From: Pseudomonadota bacterium
GTDB taxonomy: Bacteria > Pseudomonadota > Gammaproteobacteria > Steroidobacterales > Steroidobacteraceae
Assembly (NCBI GenBank): GCA_021781775.1
Contig: JAJXWE010000040.1
Coordinates: forward strand, 1 to 8,814
Length of the DNA: 8,814 bases
Direction of reading: 5' to 3'
A program made the translations under genes and the position numbers. The notes under the pieces are model-generated. The model did not search any database. It had not been told where the DNA came from and worked only from the letters and a program-made list of their open reading frames with translations. This document shows, in pieces, positions 1 through 6,086 of this stretch (within the stretch, counting starts at the first letter, position 1; every line of letters begins with the position of its first letter).

Positions 1-604
1 GGACCCCAGTGATGGAGCGGTCCTGCTCGACGGTCGGGACCTGCGTGAATTGAGCCTGCGCTTCGTGCGTACGCGCGTGGCGCTCATTCCCCAGGAGCCT
101 CTGCTCTTCCACGCGCCGCTTTGGGCAAATATCGCCTATGGACGGGAGGGAGCAGACCGGAACGATGCTCTCGCCGCGGCGATAGCTGCGGGTGTCGAGG
201 AGGTGATCGCTGCGCTGCCGGGCGGATTCGATGCGATGCTGGGCGAGCGAGGCACGACGCTTTCGGGAGGGCAGCGCCAGTGCATCGCGGTGGCACGCGC
301 GATGCTGAGCGATGCGGCCGTGGTGATCTTTGATGAGCCGAGCAGCAGCATAGACCCTGTGACGGAGCGCCGGCTGATGCATGCCCTGAGGGTTCTGGCA
401 CAACGGCGGGCGGTGATGCTGATCGCGCACCGGCTGGCGACGGTTGCCACAGCGGACACTATTCTCGTTTTGGATCGGGGCTGCATCGTGCAACGCGGAA
501 GTCACGAGGAATTACTCGCCACGGCGGGGTGCTATGCCGAGTCGTGGCGGGCGCATAGCGACAGCGCGATGGGGCCACAACTGCGGCTGGTCGTGGCATC
601 ATGA
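1..604 (+). CDS. ABC exporter ATP-binding domain, C-terminal part (5' end outside window)
   Basis: This is the C-terminal part of an ABC-transporter nucleotide-binding domain, which hydrolyses ATP on the cytoplasmic side to drive export. The reading frame is open from base 2 to the window edge, so the gene begins upstream; the TTG at 50 is not the real start. In order I see a DGRDLREL strand, a Q-loop (LIPQEP), the signature LSGGQRQ, a Walker B with catalytic Glu (VVIFDEP), a D-loop SSID and a switch His (IAHRLAT). The layout is that of exporter-type (MsbA/ABCB-like) ATPases, in which the domain is usually fused behind six membrane helices. Walker A and any such helices would lie upstream and cannot be seen. 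The Walker B/D-loop text DEPSSSID departs from the common DEATSALD of this class. The stop codon overlaps the ATG of the next gene (ATGA), which suggests translational coupling. The substrate cannot be told. Confidence 0.93.
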   Translation, partial: DPSDGAVLLDGRDLRELSLRFVRTRVALIPQEPLLFHAPLWANIAYGREGADRNDALAAAIAAGVEEVIAALPGGFDAMLGERGTTLSGGQRQCIAVARAMLSDAAVVIFDEPSSSIDPVTERRLMHALRVLAQRRAVMLIAHRLATVATADTILVLDRGCIVQRGSHEELLATAGCYAESWRAHSDSAMGPQLRLVVAS

Positions 605-1446
605 TCAGAGCACGCGACTCTCGCCGGCGCCTGAGCGGGCGCCTCGGCATCCTCGTCGTCTCCTTAGGGACTGTTACGCTCGCGGCACACGCCGATCCGT
701 GGGTACCGTCGGCCGGGGACGGATGGACTGACCTGATGGTGCGTCAATACGACGCGACGCGGGTATTTCTTCCGGGTCAATACAGCCAGAGCACCGTGCC
801 AGGCAGCGAGCTGCGTTACACGATGCTGCGCATGACCGGAACATACGGGCTCGGCCATCGGTTGTCGCTGGAATACGACCTGCGCGGGGCCCGGGTGGAG
901 AAGACCCGCACGCACCATCATCTCACCACGACCCTCAGTGCCACGGGCGTCCAAGATCAGGAGATCGGGTTGAACCTGGCGTTGACCCAACGGCGCGGGT
1001 TCGCCGACTCGATCACGGTGAATGTGGTGGCCGCGACTGGATCGACGACGACGGTGCCGGCGCTGGGGGTCGGTCACACGGCCGTGGAGCCGGACTTCCA
1101 GGTCGGCTTCGCCGGCGCGCGCTGGCGCGTCTCGCTCCAGGCCGGCTCGCGCGTGTTCCTCGACAGCGGTGTCGCGCAGATGCGCGCCGATCTCGATCTG
1201 GGAATGCAGCTTTCCCGGCGCTTCGATCTCGGTGCGGAGCTTTTCTACGTGCGCACGGGCGGTGGTCCGTCGCCACTGCCGTTGACCGACAGCGCCGAGC
1301 GCTACGATCTGCTGCGTCCCGGGATCCGGCTCAAATACCGCGTGACGCGGGAACTGAAGCCGTACATCGAGTACGAGCAGGATCTGGCCGGCCAAGGCAT
1401 CCACGCCGGCCGGCGCATCACGGTCGGCGTGTCGTACGCGTTCTGA
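601..1446 (+). CDS. Outer-membrane beta-barrel protein with signal peptide
   Basis: The 281-residue product has an Arg-rich n-region, a hydrophobic core (LGILVVSLGTVTLAA) and a likely signal-peptidase site after AHA near residue 31. The rest is a series of alternating polar/hydrophobic strands rich in Tyr, Arg and Gly, ending in ITVGVSYAF. A terminal Phe is the usual outer-membrane-protein assembly signal. The pattern of a tryptophan-containing N-terminus, a QDQEIGLNLAL strand and a VEPDFQVGF strand recalls the exported 'MetA-pathway of phenol degradation' type barrels, but I cannot confirm that family by eye. The start ATG lies inside the stop of the ABC gene, so the two are probably co-translated. 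The barrel could be the outer-membrane partner of that exporter, but this is inference from position only. No strong Shine-Dalgarno is seen, which fits coupling. The transported compound is unknown. Confidence 0.8.
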   Translation: MIRARDSRRRLSGRLGILVVSLGTVTLAAHADPWVPSAGDGWTDLMVRQYDATRVFLPGQYSQSTVPGSELRYTMLRMTGTYGLGHRLSLEYDLRGARVEKTRTHHHLTTTLSATGVQDQEIGLNLALTQRRGFADSITVNVVAATGSTTTVPALGVGHTAVEPDFQVGFAGARWRVSLQAGSRVFLDSGVAQMRADLDLGMQLSRRFDLGAELFYVRTGGGPSPLPLTDSAERYDLLRPGIRLKYRVTRELKPYIEYEQDLAGQGIHAGRRITVGVSYAF

Positions 1447-1459
1447 ACTCGGCAGTGCA

Positions 1460-2056
1460 ATGCGATTGATCCTAGTGCGCCATGGCGAGACCCGCTGGAA
1501 TCTGGACGGCCGCTACCAGGGGCGCGCCGACATCGACATTGCACCGCAGGGGCTGGCTACGGCGCGCCGGTTGGGTCAGGCCCTGCAAGGCGCCGAGGTC
1601 ACCTCGGTGCTGACCAGTCCGCTGCGGCGCGCGGCGCAGACCGCGCTGCTGATCGGTACGGCGCTCGGGGGAATTGCGCCACTCGCCGACCCCAGATTGA
1701 CCGAGATCGACTTCGGCGAATGGCAAGGTCTCACGCAGCAGGAAATCAAGCAGCGCTGGCCCGAGGCGCTGCGCAGCTGGAAGAGCGCGCCGGAGGCGTT
1801 CCGCTTCCCGGGTGGAGAGTCGCTCGGGGACGCGCTGGAGCGTCTGACCGCCTTTCTCCGCCAACCGCCGGGGATGGACTTGACTGCCGGCGGTGACGTG
1901 CTCGCAGTCTCCCACGCGGGTCCGATCCGGCTGGCGGGGCTGATCGCCGAGCGCCGGCCGCTCGGGGAATTCCGTGAAGTCGCTGTGTGCGCGGGCACAC
2001 TCTACGCATTCGAATGGCGCGCAAGCGGCGATCTGTGCCGTGTGAGCTATCGATAA
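1460..2056 (+). CDS. Histidine phosphatase superfamily protein (phosphoglycerate-mutase-like)
   Basis: The product is 198 residues, the usual length for small branch-1 histidine phosphatases (CobC/GpmB/PhoE-like). It opens with the catalytic loop LVRHGET, where His8 is the phosphate-accepting nucleophile and Arg7 binds phosphate. Other expected active-site residues are Arg56 in TSPLRRAAQTA, the acid Glu82 in LTEIDFGEWQG, and His152 in AVSHAGPIR. The set appears complete, so an active cytosolic phosphatase is likely. The motif does not separate alpha-ribazole phosphatase, sugar-phosphate phosphatase or a broad-specificity enzyme. There are no cobalamin genes nearby, so a cobC name is not justified. 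It starts 13 bp after the barrel gene without a clear Shine-Dalgarno and ends 17 bp before ugd, so all four genes probably form one transcript. A role in sugar-phosphate or nucleotide-sugar metabolism next to ugd is plausible but unproven. Confidence 0.9.
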   Translation: MRLILVRHGETRWNLDGRYQGRADIDIAPQGLATARRLGQALQGAEVTSVLTSPLRRAAQTALLIGTALGGIAPLADPRLTEIDFGEWQGLTQQEIKQRWPEALRSWKSAPEAFRFPGGESLGDALERLTAFLRQPPGMDLTAGGDVLAVSHAGPIRLAGLIAERRPLGEFREVAVCAGTLYAFEWRASGDLCRVSYR

Positions 2057-2062
2057 CGAGCA

Positions 2063-2067
2063 AAGGA
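2063..2067 (+). promoter_or_regulatory. Shine-Dalgarno that fixes the ugd start
   Basis: AAGGA lies six bases before the ATG at 2074. The open frame extends back to 1987, but that part overlaps the phosphatase gene and reads as basic non-homologous sequence. This site and the MKVTIFGSGYVG start typical of the family set the start at 2074. Confidence 0.8.
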
Positions 2068-2073
2068 ACGAGC

Positions 2074-3465
2074 ATGAAGGTTACGATATTCGGATCGGGT
2101 TACGTCGGGCTGGTCACTGCGGCATGCCTTGCCGACGTCGGCAATCACATCATGTGCGTCGACGTCGATCAGAGAAAAATCGAGCGGCTCCGCCGCGGAG
2201 AAGTGCCGATACACGAGCCCGGGCTCGATGAGCTTATTGCGCGCAACGCCGCCGCAGGACGGTTGACGTTTACCGATGACCCGGACGCCGGCGTGTCACA
2301 TGGACTATTCCAGATGATCGCGGTCGGCACGCCTCCAGATGAAGACGGGTCCGCCGATCTGCGGCACGTATTGGCGGTCGCCGAGACGATTGGGTCGCGC
2401 ATGCGCGATTACCGGGTCATCATCACGAAATCGACCGTTCCTGTGGGTACCGGTGACAAGGTGAGCGCGGCGGTTTCGGCCGCGCTCACGCGCCGAGGCG
2501 TCGCGGTGGGATACGACATGGTCTCGAATCCGGAGTTTCTCAAGGAAGGCGCTGCGATCGCGGACTTCATGAAGCCGGACCGGATCGTCGTGGGTACCGA
2601 CGGCGAGCGCGCCGTGCATCTCATGAGGGCGCTGTATGAGCCCTTTACGCGCAGCCACGACCGACTGCTGGCGATGGATCTGCGCTCGGCAGAGCTGACC
2701 AAGTACGCGGCGAACGCGATGCTTGCGACCCGCATCAGCTTCATGAATGAGCTGGCGCGCTTCGCCGAGGAAGCCGGAGCGGACATCGAAAGCGTGCGCC
2801 AGGGGATGGGTTCCGATCCGCGCATCGGCTACGCGTTCATTTATCCGGGTCTCGGTTATGGAGGGTCATGCTTTCCCAAGGACGTCAAGGCTCTGGTGCG
2901 CTCGGCTGCGGATGTTGGCTGCGATGCGGCCATCCTGAAGGCCGTCGAGGCAGTCAACGAGCGGCAGAAGCGGCGCCTGTTCGACAAGATGATGGGCCAT
3001 TTCGGCAGTCTCGAGGGCAAAACGATTGCCATGTGGGGACTGGCGTTCAAACCCAATACGGACGACATGCGCGAGGCACCGAGCCGCGTGCTGCTCGAGC
3101 GCTTATGGGCGGCCGGTGCGAGGGTGCGCGCTTATGATCCGGTTGCGATGCGCGAAGCACGGTCCATCTACGGCGAGCGGGACGATTTCACCCTGTGCTC
3201 ATCGGCCATGGAGACGCTTGAGGGTTGCGACGCTTTGGCGATCGTCACGGAATGGCCGGAATTTCGCAGTCCGGACCTGGAGGCCATGACACGGACAATG
3301 CGTGCGCCCGTGATGTTCGACGGCCGAAATCTGTACGATCCGACGATGCTGAAGGGGCTCGGCTGGCGCTACTACGCCATCGGGCGGGGCGAGACGGGAC
3401 AGGTCTACGCGCGTACCGACGCCGCGGACCGGAGTGGCGCGGAGCGTAGCGTTGTGGCGGCCTGA
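2074..3465 (+). CDS. ugd: UDP-glucose 6-dehydrogenase
   Basis: This enzyme oxidises UDP-glucose to UDP-glucuronate with two NAD+, supplying precursors for capsule, exopolysaccharide or lipid A modification. At 463 residues it has the usual family length. The N-terminal Rossmann fold shows GSGYVG (7-12) and an acidic strand end (CVDVD, 28-32). The catalytic and substrate parts follow: HEPGLDEL (48-54), KSTVPVGTG (119-127), SNPEFLKEGAA (151-161), the helix with Lys210 and Asn214 (ELTKYAANAM), and GYGGSCFPKD with nucleophile Cys266. The C-terminal UDP-binding domain begins with WGLAFKPNTDDMREAPS (321-337). All key residues are present. A polar tail follows the last domain. The gene is the last of the four-gene plus-strand run. 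GDP-mannose dehydrogenase is the nearest alternative, but the overall motif text fits Ugd better. Confidence 0.96.
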   Translation: MKVTIFGSGYVGLVTAACLADVGNHIMCVDVDQRKIERLRRGEVPIHEPGLDELIARNAAAGRLTFTDDPDAGVSHGLFQMIAVGTPPDEDGSADLRHVLAVAETIGSRMRDYRVIITKSTVPVGTGDKVSAAVSAALTRRGVAVGYDMVSNPEFLKEGAAIADFMKPDRIVVGTDGERAVHLMRALYEPFTRSHDRLLAMDLRSAELTKYAANAMLATRISFMNELARFAEEAGADIESVRQGMGSDPRIGYAFIYPGLGYGGSCFPKDVKALVRSAADVGCDAAILKAVEAVNERQKRRLFDKMMGHFGSLEGKTIAMWGLAFKPNTDDMREAPSRVLLERLWAAGARVRAYDPVAMREARSIYGERDDFTLCSSAMETLEGCDALAIVTEWPEFRSPDLEAMTRTMRAPVMFDGRNLYDPTMLKGLGWRYYAIGRGETGQVYARTDAADRSGAERSVVAA

Positions 3466-3540
3466 AGGAGCGGTGTCGCGTATCGGCCGGCGGTGCATCA
3501 TGCGAACATCGGATCGGCGTGAGGGTTGAATGCGTCGCCG

Positions 3541-3778
3541 TCAGCGCCATTCGACCGACATCGGCGGTTCCGAACGCAGGCGGTAGTTGATGCGCGCCTC
3601 GATCTGCGGTGGCGCCTCGTCGACCGGGATCGAAACGCTCCGGGTCGCTCCAGCAGTGGGGATGGCGGTGCAGGAATTAGGGGCCGATCAGCACATTCGT
3701 TCCCGCCGGCAGGGAACCCCGAGCAGCACATCCGGATTGACGGTGCGCCTGCCGCATCGCCCATGCGTTCGGTAGCAT
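3541..3778 (-). pseudogene. Cytochrome P450 remnant (decayed C-terminal part)
   Basis: No intact gene lies between ugd and the SRAP gene, but the minus strand carries recognisable P450 text. Reading down from 3778, one frame gives MLPNAWAMR (compare the RLYPPAW segment after the ExxR helix), then LPAGTNVLIGP (3712-3680). A TAA follows at 3679-3677, where P450s normally have Tyr, and then FLHRHPHCWSDPERFDPGR (3676-3620), the classic meander-preceding motif. The frame then changes, and EARINYRLRSEPPMSVEWR plus TGA (3600-3541) reads like a P450 C-terminal strand. The heme-binding FGxGxRxCxG loop and about 50 or more residues that should lie between these parts are missing, as is everything upstream of the first segment. 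So there is at least one nonsense change, one frame change and an internal deletion. The remnant abuts the 3' end of the SRAP gene, overlapping its stop codon by one base. It is not expected to make a working enzyme. Confidence 0.75.
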
Positions 3779-4461
3779 CAACCGGTCAGCGGCTCGATCA
3801 GACTCGGGTCGTCGTTGCGCGGGCTGTTCACCCGCAGGTTTACCGGCTGTGCGCCCATGCGCGGTGCCGGATAGGCGCCGAGGAGCGCGTGGGCCTGCTG
3901 CGGGGAGCCATCGAGCCACCCGGAAAACTGATCAGGGGCGAGAATCGCCGGCATGCGGCCTGGATGCGCGCCGGCATTGTGGATTTTGCGCAGCAATTCG
4001 TTGGCCGGCAGGGTAATGATGGCGCAGCTCTCGATGACTGCGCCGTCGGCCGACACGCTGCGGTCCCATATACTTGCGAACCCGAATAGCGGCTCGTCGG
4101 CAAGATGGATGAAGTAGGGCTGCTTGCGCCCGGTGCTCTCCAGGTGCCATTCGTAGAAGCCCGAGGCGAGCTGTATGCAGCGCTGACCGCGCTTCCAGGG
4201 GCCGCGCCATGCCGGTCCGCTCGTGAGCTTCTCGATCGTGGCATTGATGGTCGAGTATTTCGGCGGTACGCCGTGGGCGAAGAAGGGGATCAGTCCCCAG
4301 CGCATCATCACTCCCTCGTGTATCCCGTCTGCCGCTCGGACCACTGGTACGGATTGCGACGGAGCGACGTTGTAACGCGCCGAGAATTCCCAATGCACGC
4401 GGCCGAGTTGCAGTGCCCGCTCGAATTTTGCCTGCTGAGCCAGAATGTAACGCCCGCACAT
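3778..4461 (-). CDS. SRAP family protein (YedK/HMCES type), abasic-site DNA-protein crosslinker
   Basis: SRAP proteins use an N-terminal Cys2 to form a thiazolidine crosslink with abasic sites in single-stranded DNA, shielding them at replication forks. From the ATG at 4461 the product is 227 residues, as in the family. It starts MCGRY (Cys2 free after Met removal) and continues with RYNVAPSQ (29-36), WGLIPF (55-60), INATIE (72-77, with Asn73), ASGFYEWH (99-106, with Glu104), the IHN...HPGRMPAIL segment (His161 or His166, then RMP at 169-171) and VNSPRNDDPSLIEPL near the end. One oddity is that the family usually reads NAR after the core Asn; here it is NAT, so the DNA-contacting Arg is Thr75. 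The open frame continues upstream to 4530 and a better Shine-Dalgarno precedes the ATG at 4497, but Cys2 chemistry favours 4461. The gene is divergent from the zinc-ribbon gene. I see no LexA-type box upstream. Confidence 0.92.
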   Translation of the reverse strand: MCGRYILAQQAKFERALQLGRVHWEFSARYNVAPSQSVPVVRAADGIHEGVMMRWGLIPFFAHGVPPKYSTINATIEKLTSGPAWRGPWKRGQRCIQLASGFYEWHLESTGRKQPYFIHLADEPLFGFASIWDRSVSADGAVIESCAIITLPANELLRKIHNAGAHPGRMPAILAPDQFSGWLDGSPQQAHALLGAYPAPRMGAQPVNLRVNSPRNDDPSLIEPLTG

Positions 4462-4625
4462 CAGCGCACTGTAGCCGAACATCGTCCGAGCAGCCATCGG
4501 CTCCTCGCAGTTCGCCTGCGCGATGAGCAAGGTGCCTTCGGTCAGTCAATGCGTTGCGTCATCCAGTGCTGCCGGACCACCGATGCTGCATGGACAGCGC
4601 ACCGTCCGGCGGGAAAAGCTACGTC
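4462..4625. promoter_or_regulatory. Divergent spacer between SRAP and zinc-ribbon genes
   Basis: This region must hold the starts of both flanking transcripts. On the minus strand there is TTGACT (4546-4541), a possible -35, but no good -10 at the right distance. CTCCTC at 4501-4506 (GAGGAG on the minus strand) precedes an in-frame ATG at 4497 of the SRAP frame. I find no convincing operator and no CTGT-N8-ACAG SOS box. Confidence 0.35.
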
Positions 4626-4871
4626 ATGGCATTGCCGCTCGGTCCCTCGACTCGCTTGTCCGATCATCCCGATGCGCTGGTGGAACTGCGGTGCGGGGCG
4701 TGTGGACATCGGCGCGACGTTCGCGTCGACGCGCTCGCTCGCGTGGTGGGCTGGAACGCTCCGCTCGCGCAGCGACTGGAGCGTTTCCGCTGTTCACGTT
4801 GCGGTGCACGTCGGGTCGAAATTCGCTTCGGCTATGAGCGCAAGCCTCGAGGCTGGGTGAAAAACGCCTAG
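4626..4871 (+). CDS. Small zinc-ribbon-like protein with two CxxC pairs
   Basis: The 81-residue basic product has two knuckles, CGAC (Cys23, Cys26) and CSRC (Cys56, Cys59), about 30 residues apart. This is the spacing of a four-cysteine zinc ribbon. Between them lies a short predicted helix (DVRVDALARVVGWNAPLAQRLERF). The pattern LRCGACGHRRDV...W..PLAQRL..FRCSRCGARRVEIR is like small conserved hypothetical proteobacterial proteins with no assigned function that I know of. It has no signal peptide or membrane segment, so it is likely cytosolic. The start is uncertain: ATG 4626 gives a compact protein but only a weak GGGA 11 bases upstream, while in-frame ATGs at 4590 and 4554 would add residues lacking obvious conservation. 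It is divergent from the SRAP gene and convergent with the first CBS gene, with 33 bp between stops. Nucleic-acid or protein binding is a guess from the fold. Confidence 0.72.
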   Translation: MALPLGPSTRLSDHPDALVELRCGACGHRRDVRVDALARVVGWNAPLAQRLERFRCSRCGARRVEIRFGYERKPRGWVKNA

Positions 4872-4904
4872 CGCGTCGCCCACGAACGCACGAATTGATG
4901 CCCC

Positions 4905-5345
4905 TCACGCCGGACGACGACGACCCTGCTTCGCCACAATCTGCGCGAGGCCGCTCAACTCGGTGGCGACCTCGCCGAGTAGATCGTCCGTGGAGACCAG
5001 TCCAAGGAGGCGCCCCTCGCGATCGACCACGGGGGCTCTGCGTACGCAGCGCGCCTGCAGGTGGCGGATCGCGCTCGCGATAGAGTCCTCGGCATCGAGT
5101 ACCAGGGGCGTATGAGTCATGACATCCGCGACATGCAAGGCCGACAGCGCGCTCGAGCGACCGAGGCGGGTCCGTACGATGTCCCGGTCGGTGATGATAC
5201 CGGCGACCCTGGCGTGTCCATCCTCCGGCTCGGTCACGACGATCGCACCGACGCCGCATTGCAGCATTGCCTCAGCGACCTGCTCGAGCGAAGCCGAAAG
5301 CGGCACCGTGACAGCCTGCTTACTCGCAATCTGACCGATGTTCAT
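4905..5345 (-). CDS. Two-CBS-domain protein (copy 1)
   Basis: The 146-residue cytosolic product consists of one Bateman module and little else. CBS 1 covers about residues 6-60 and ends in GIITDRDI (TDRD 52-55). CBS 2 covers about 73-128, with VRRAPVVDREGRLLGLVSTDDLL (STDD 118-121). In CBS pairs the Thr/Ser-x-x-Asp motif contacts the ribose of AMP, ATP or related ligands, and both halves keep it, so adenine-nucleotide binding is likely. The C-terminus (ELSGLAQIVAKQGRRR) is a short basic helix shared with the divergent neighbour. No catalytic or channel domain is attached, so it probably acts as a stand-alone nucleotide sensor or regulates a partner. The start ATG at 5345 is well supported by a perfect GGAGGT eight bases upstream. 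It lies divergent from copy 2, and both align without gaps at every core motif. Confidence 0.93.
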   Translation of the reverse strand: MNIGQIASKQAVTVPLSASLEQVAEAMLQCGVGAIVVTEPEDGHARVAGIITDRDIVRTRLGRSSALSALHVADVMTHTPLVLDAEDSIASAIRHLQARCVRRAPVVDREGRLLGLVSTDDLLGEVATELSGLAQIVAKQGRRRPA

Positions 5346-5462
5346 GATCGGATACCTCCGAGGCTCATTGACTCATGCGTGGACCTGCAGTGCCATGCGT
5401 ATCAGTGCGGATGGTCCGAATGGTCCGTCAAGCGGATACTTTTGTTACTCGGAGGTCAGCCT
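5346..5462. promoter_or_regulatory. Repeat-rich divergent control region between the two CBS genes
   Basis: The 117-bp spacer carries several short exact repeats. A 9-bp inverted repeat, ACCTCCGAG (5354-5362) and CTCGGAGGT (5448-5456), contains the Shine-Dalgarno sites of the two genes. CATGCGT occurs at 5374-5380 and 5394-5400, 20 bp apart, which is about two helical turns. ATGGTCCG occurs twice with a 9-bp period at 5411-5418 and 5420-5427. CGGATAC is repeated at 5349-5355 and 5433-5439. TTGACT at 5368-5373 with TGCCAT 17 bp later (5391-5396) is a weak plus-strand promoter candidate that would overlap the CATGCGT repeats. Shared regulation of both genes is likely, but no regulator can be named. 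Confidence 0.45.
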
Positions 5463-5900
5463 ATGCGTGTTGGAGATTTGTCGAGCCGCGAGGTTTACAC
5501 GGTAGAGCCCGACGTGCCGCTCGTCGAGGCGGTTCGAGAGATGCATCGCCGGCATGTCGGCGCCGTCGTCGTCGCCGAAAGGCGGCACGATTCGCTGCGA
5601 GCGGTAGGCATCGTGACCGACCGCGACGTCATCCGGGGTGAAATAACCCGCCGTACCGACATCTTTTCCCTGGTTGTCAGTGACGTCATGAGCGCCAATC
5701 TGCTCGTACTGCCGGAGTCTTGCGGATTGTCCGAGGCGATCAGCGCACTGCGTCAATGGGGTGTACGCAGAGCGCCGGTGGTCGACGACCGAGGCGATCT
5801 CTGCGGAATGATCACGCTCGATGACCTGCTGCCGGCCGTGGCGCTCGAGCTCGAGGGCTTGGCAAAGTTGATTGGACGGCAGGCGCGACGCGAGCAGTGA
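5463..5900 (+). CDS. Two-CBS-domain protein (copy 2)
   Basis: The 145-residue product is a paralogue of the divergent neighbour. The TDRD motif falls at 52-55 in both, VRRAPVVD at 101-108 in both, and the second nucleotide motif at 118-121 in both (TLDD here, STDD there). There is thus no net length difference up to and between these anchors. CBS 1 covers about residues 5-60 and CBS 2 about 72-128; the tail ELEGLAKLIGRQARREQ matches the tail of copy 1. As a free Bateman module it probably binds adenine nucleotides and signals energy state or acts with a partner. A heteromer with copy 1 is possible but inferred. ATG 5463 is chosen because GGAGGT lies six bases upstream and the family start is matched. 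The open frame runs back to 5061, but that part is antisense to copy 1 and reads as non-protein-like sequence. Confidence 0.93.
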   Translation: MRVGDLSSREVYTVEPDVPLVEAVREMHRRHVGAVVVAERRHDSLRAVGIVTDRDVIRGEITRRTDIFSLVVSDVMSANLLVLPESCGLSEAISALRQWGVRRAPVVDDRGDLCGMITLDDLLPAVALELEGLAKLIGRQARREQ

Positions 5901-6086
5901 GTTCTCTCTGCGTTCTTCATGCGTGTGGTCCGGGCGCGGCTCTCAGGATGCGACCCCGGACTCCATCGGACGACAGGTCGGCCAATTGAATCACGCCAAT
6001 CCCCATATTAGGTAACTCTCCGGATCACGGCACGACAGCTACGGGCGTATACGCTCAAAACATGGTTCGACATCTGGAGAGCTGCC
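5901..6086. other. Intergenic region upstream of the exported-protein/peroxidase pair
   Basis: This 186-bp stretch has no credible coding frame. It holds a perfect 10-bp palindrome GCGTATACGC at 6045-6054, about 33 bp before the next start, and a TTGAAT at 5986-5991 without a well-spaced -10. It is the likely promoter region for the two genes downstream, but no promoter can be placed with confidence. Confidence 0.35.
6076..6080 (+). promoter_or_regulatory. Shine-Dalgarno for the GTG-started exported protein
   Basis: GGAGA lies six bases before GTG 6087. It supports that GTG as the start, which also gives a well-formed signal peptide. Confidence 0.7.

Noticed and set aside
1460..2056. Naming the histidine phosphatase cobC (alpha-ribazole phosphatase)
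   Set aside because: The motifs are shared by many branch-1 phosphatases, and no cobalamin gene is nearby.
3526..4089. Plus-strand 187-codon open frame across the P450 remnant and the SRAP 3' end
   Set aside because: Its translation is composition-driven and has no recognisable domain; both underlying sequences make sense only on the minus strand.
4462..4625. LexA/SOS box upstream of the SRAP gene
   Set aside because: The family is linked by name to the SOS response, but no CTGT-N8-ACAG or close variant is visible here.
4105..4860. 251-codon plus-strand open frame across the SRAP gene and the zinc-ribbon gene
   Set aside because: It is antisense to SRAP and out of frame with the zinc ribbon; both of those have clear motifs and this frame has none.
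5061..5462. Long in-frame extension upstream of the second CBS gene that could add 134 residues
   Set aside because: It is antisense to the first CBS gene, has no protein-like pattern, and a strong GGAGGT plus the family start place the true start at 5463.
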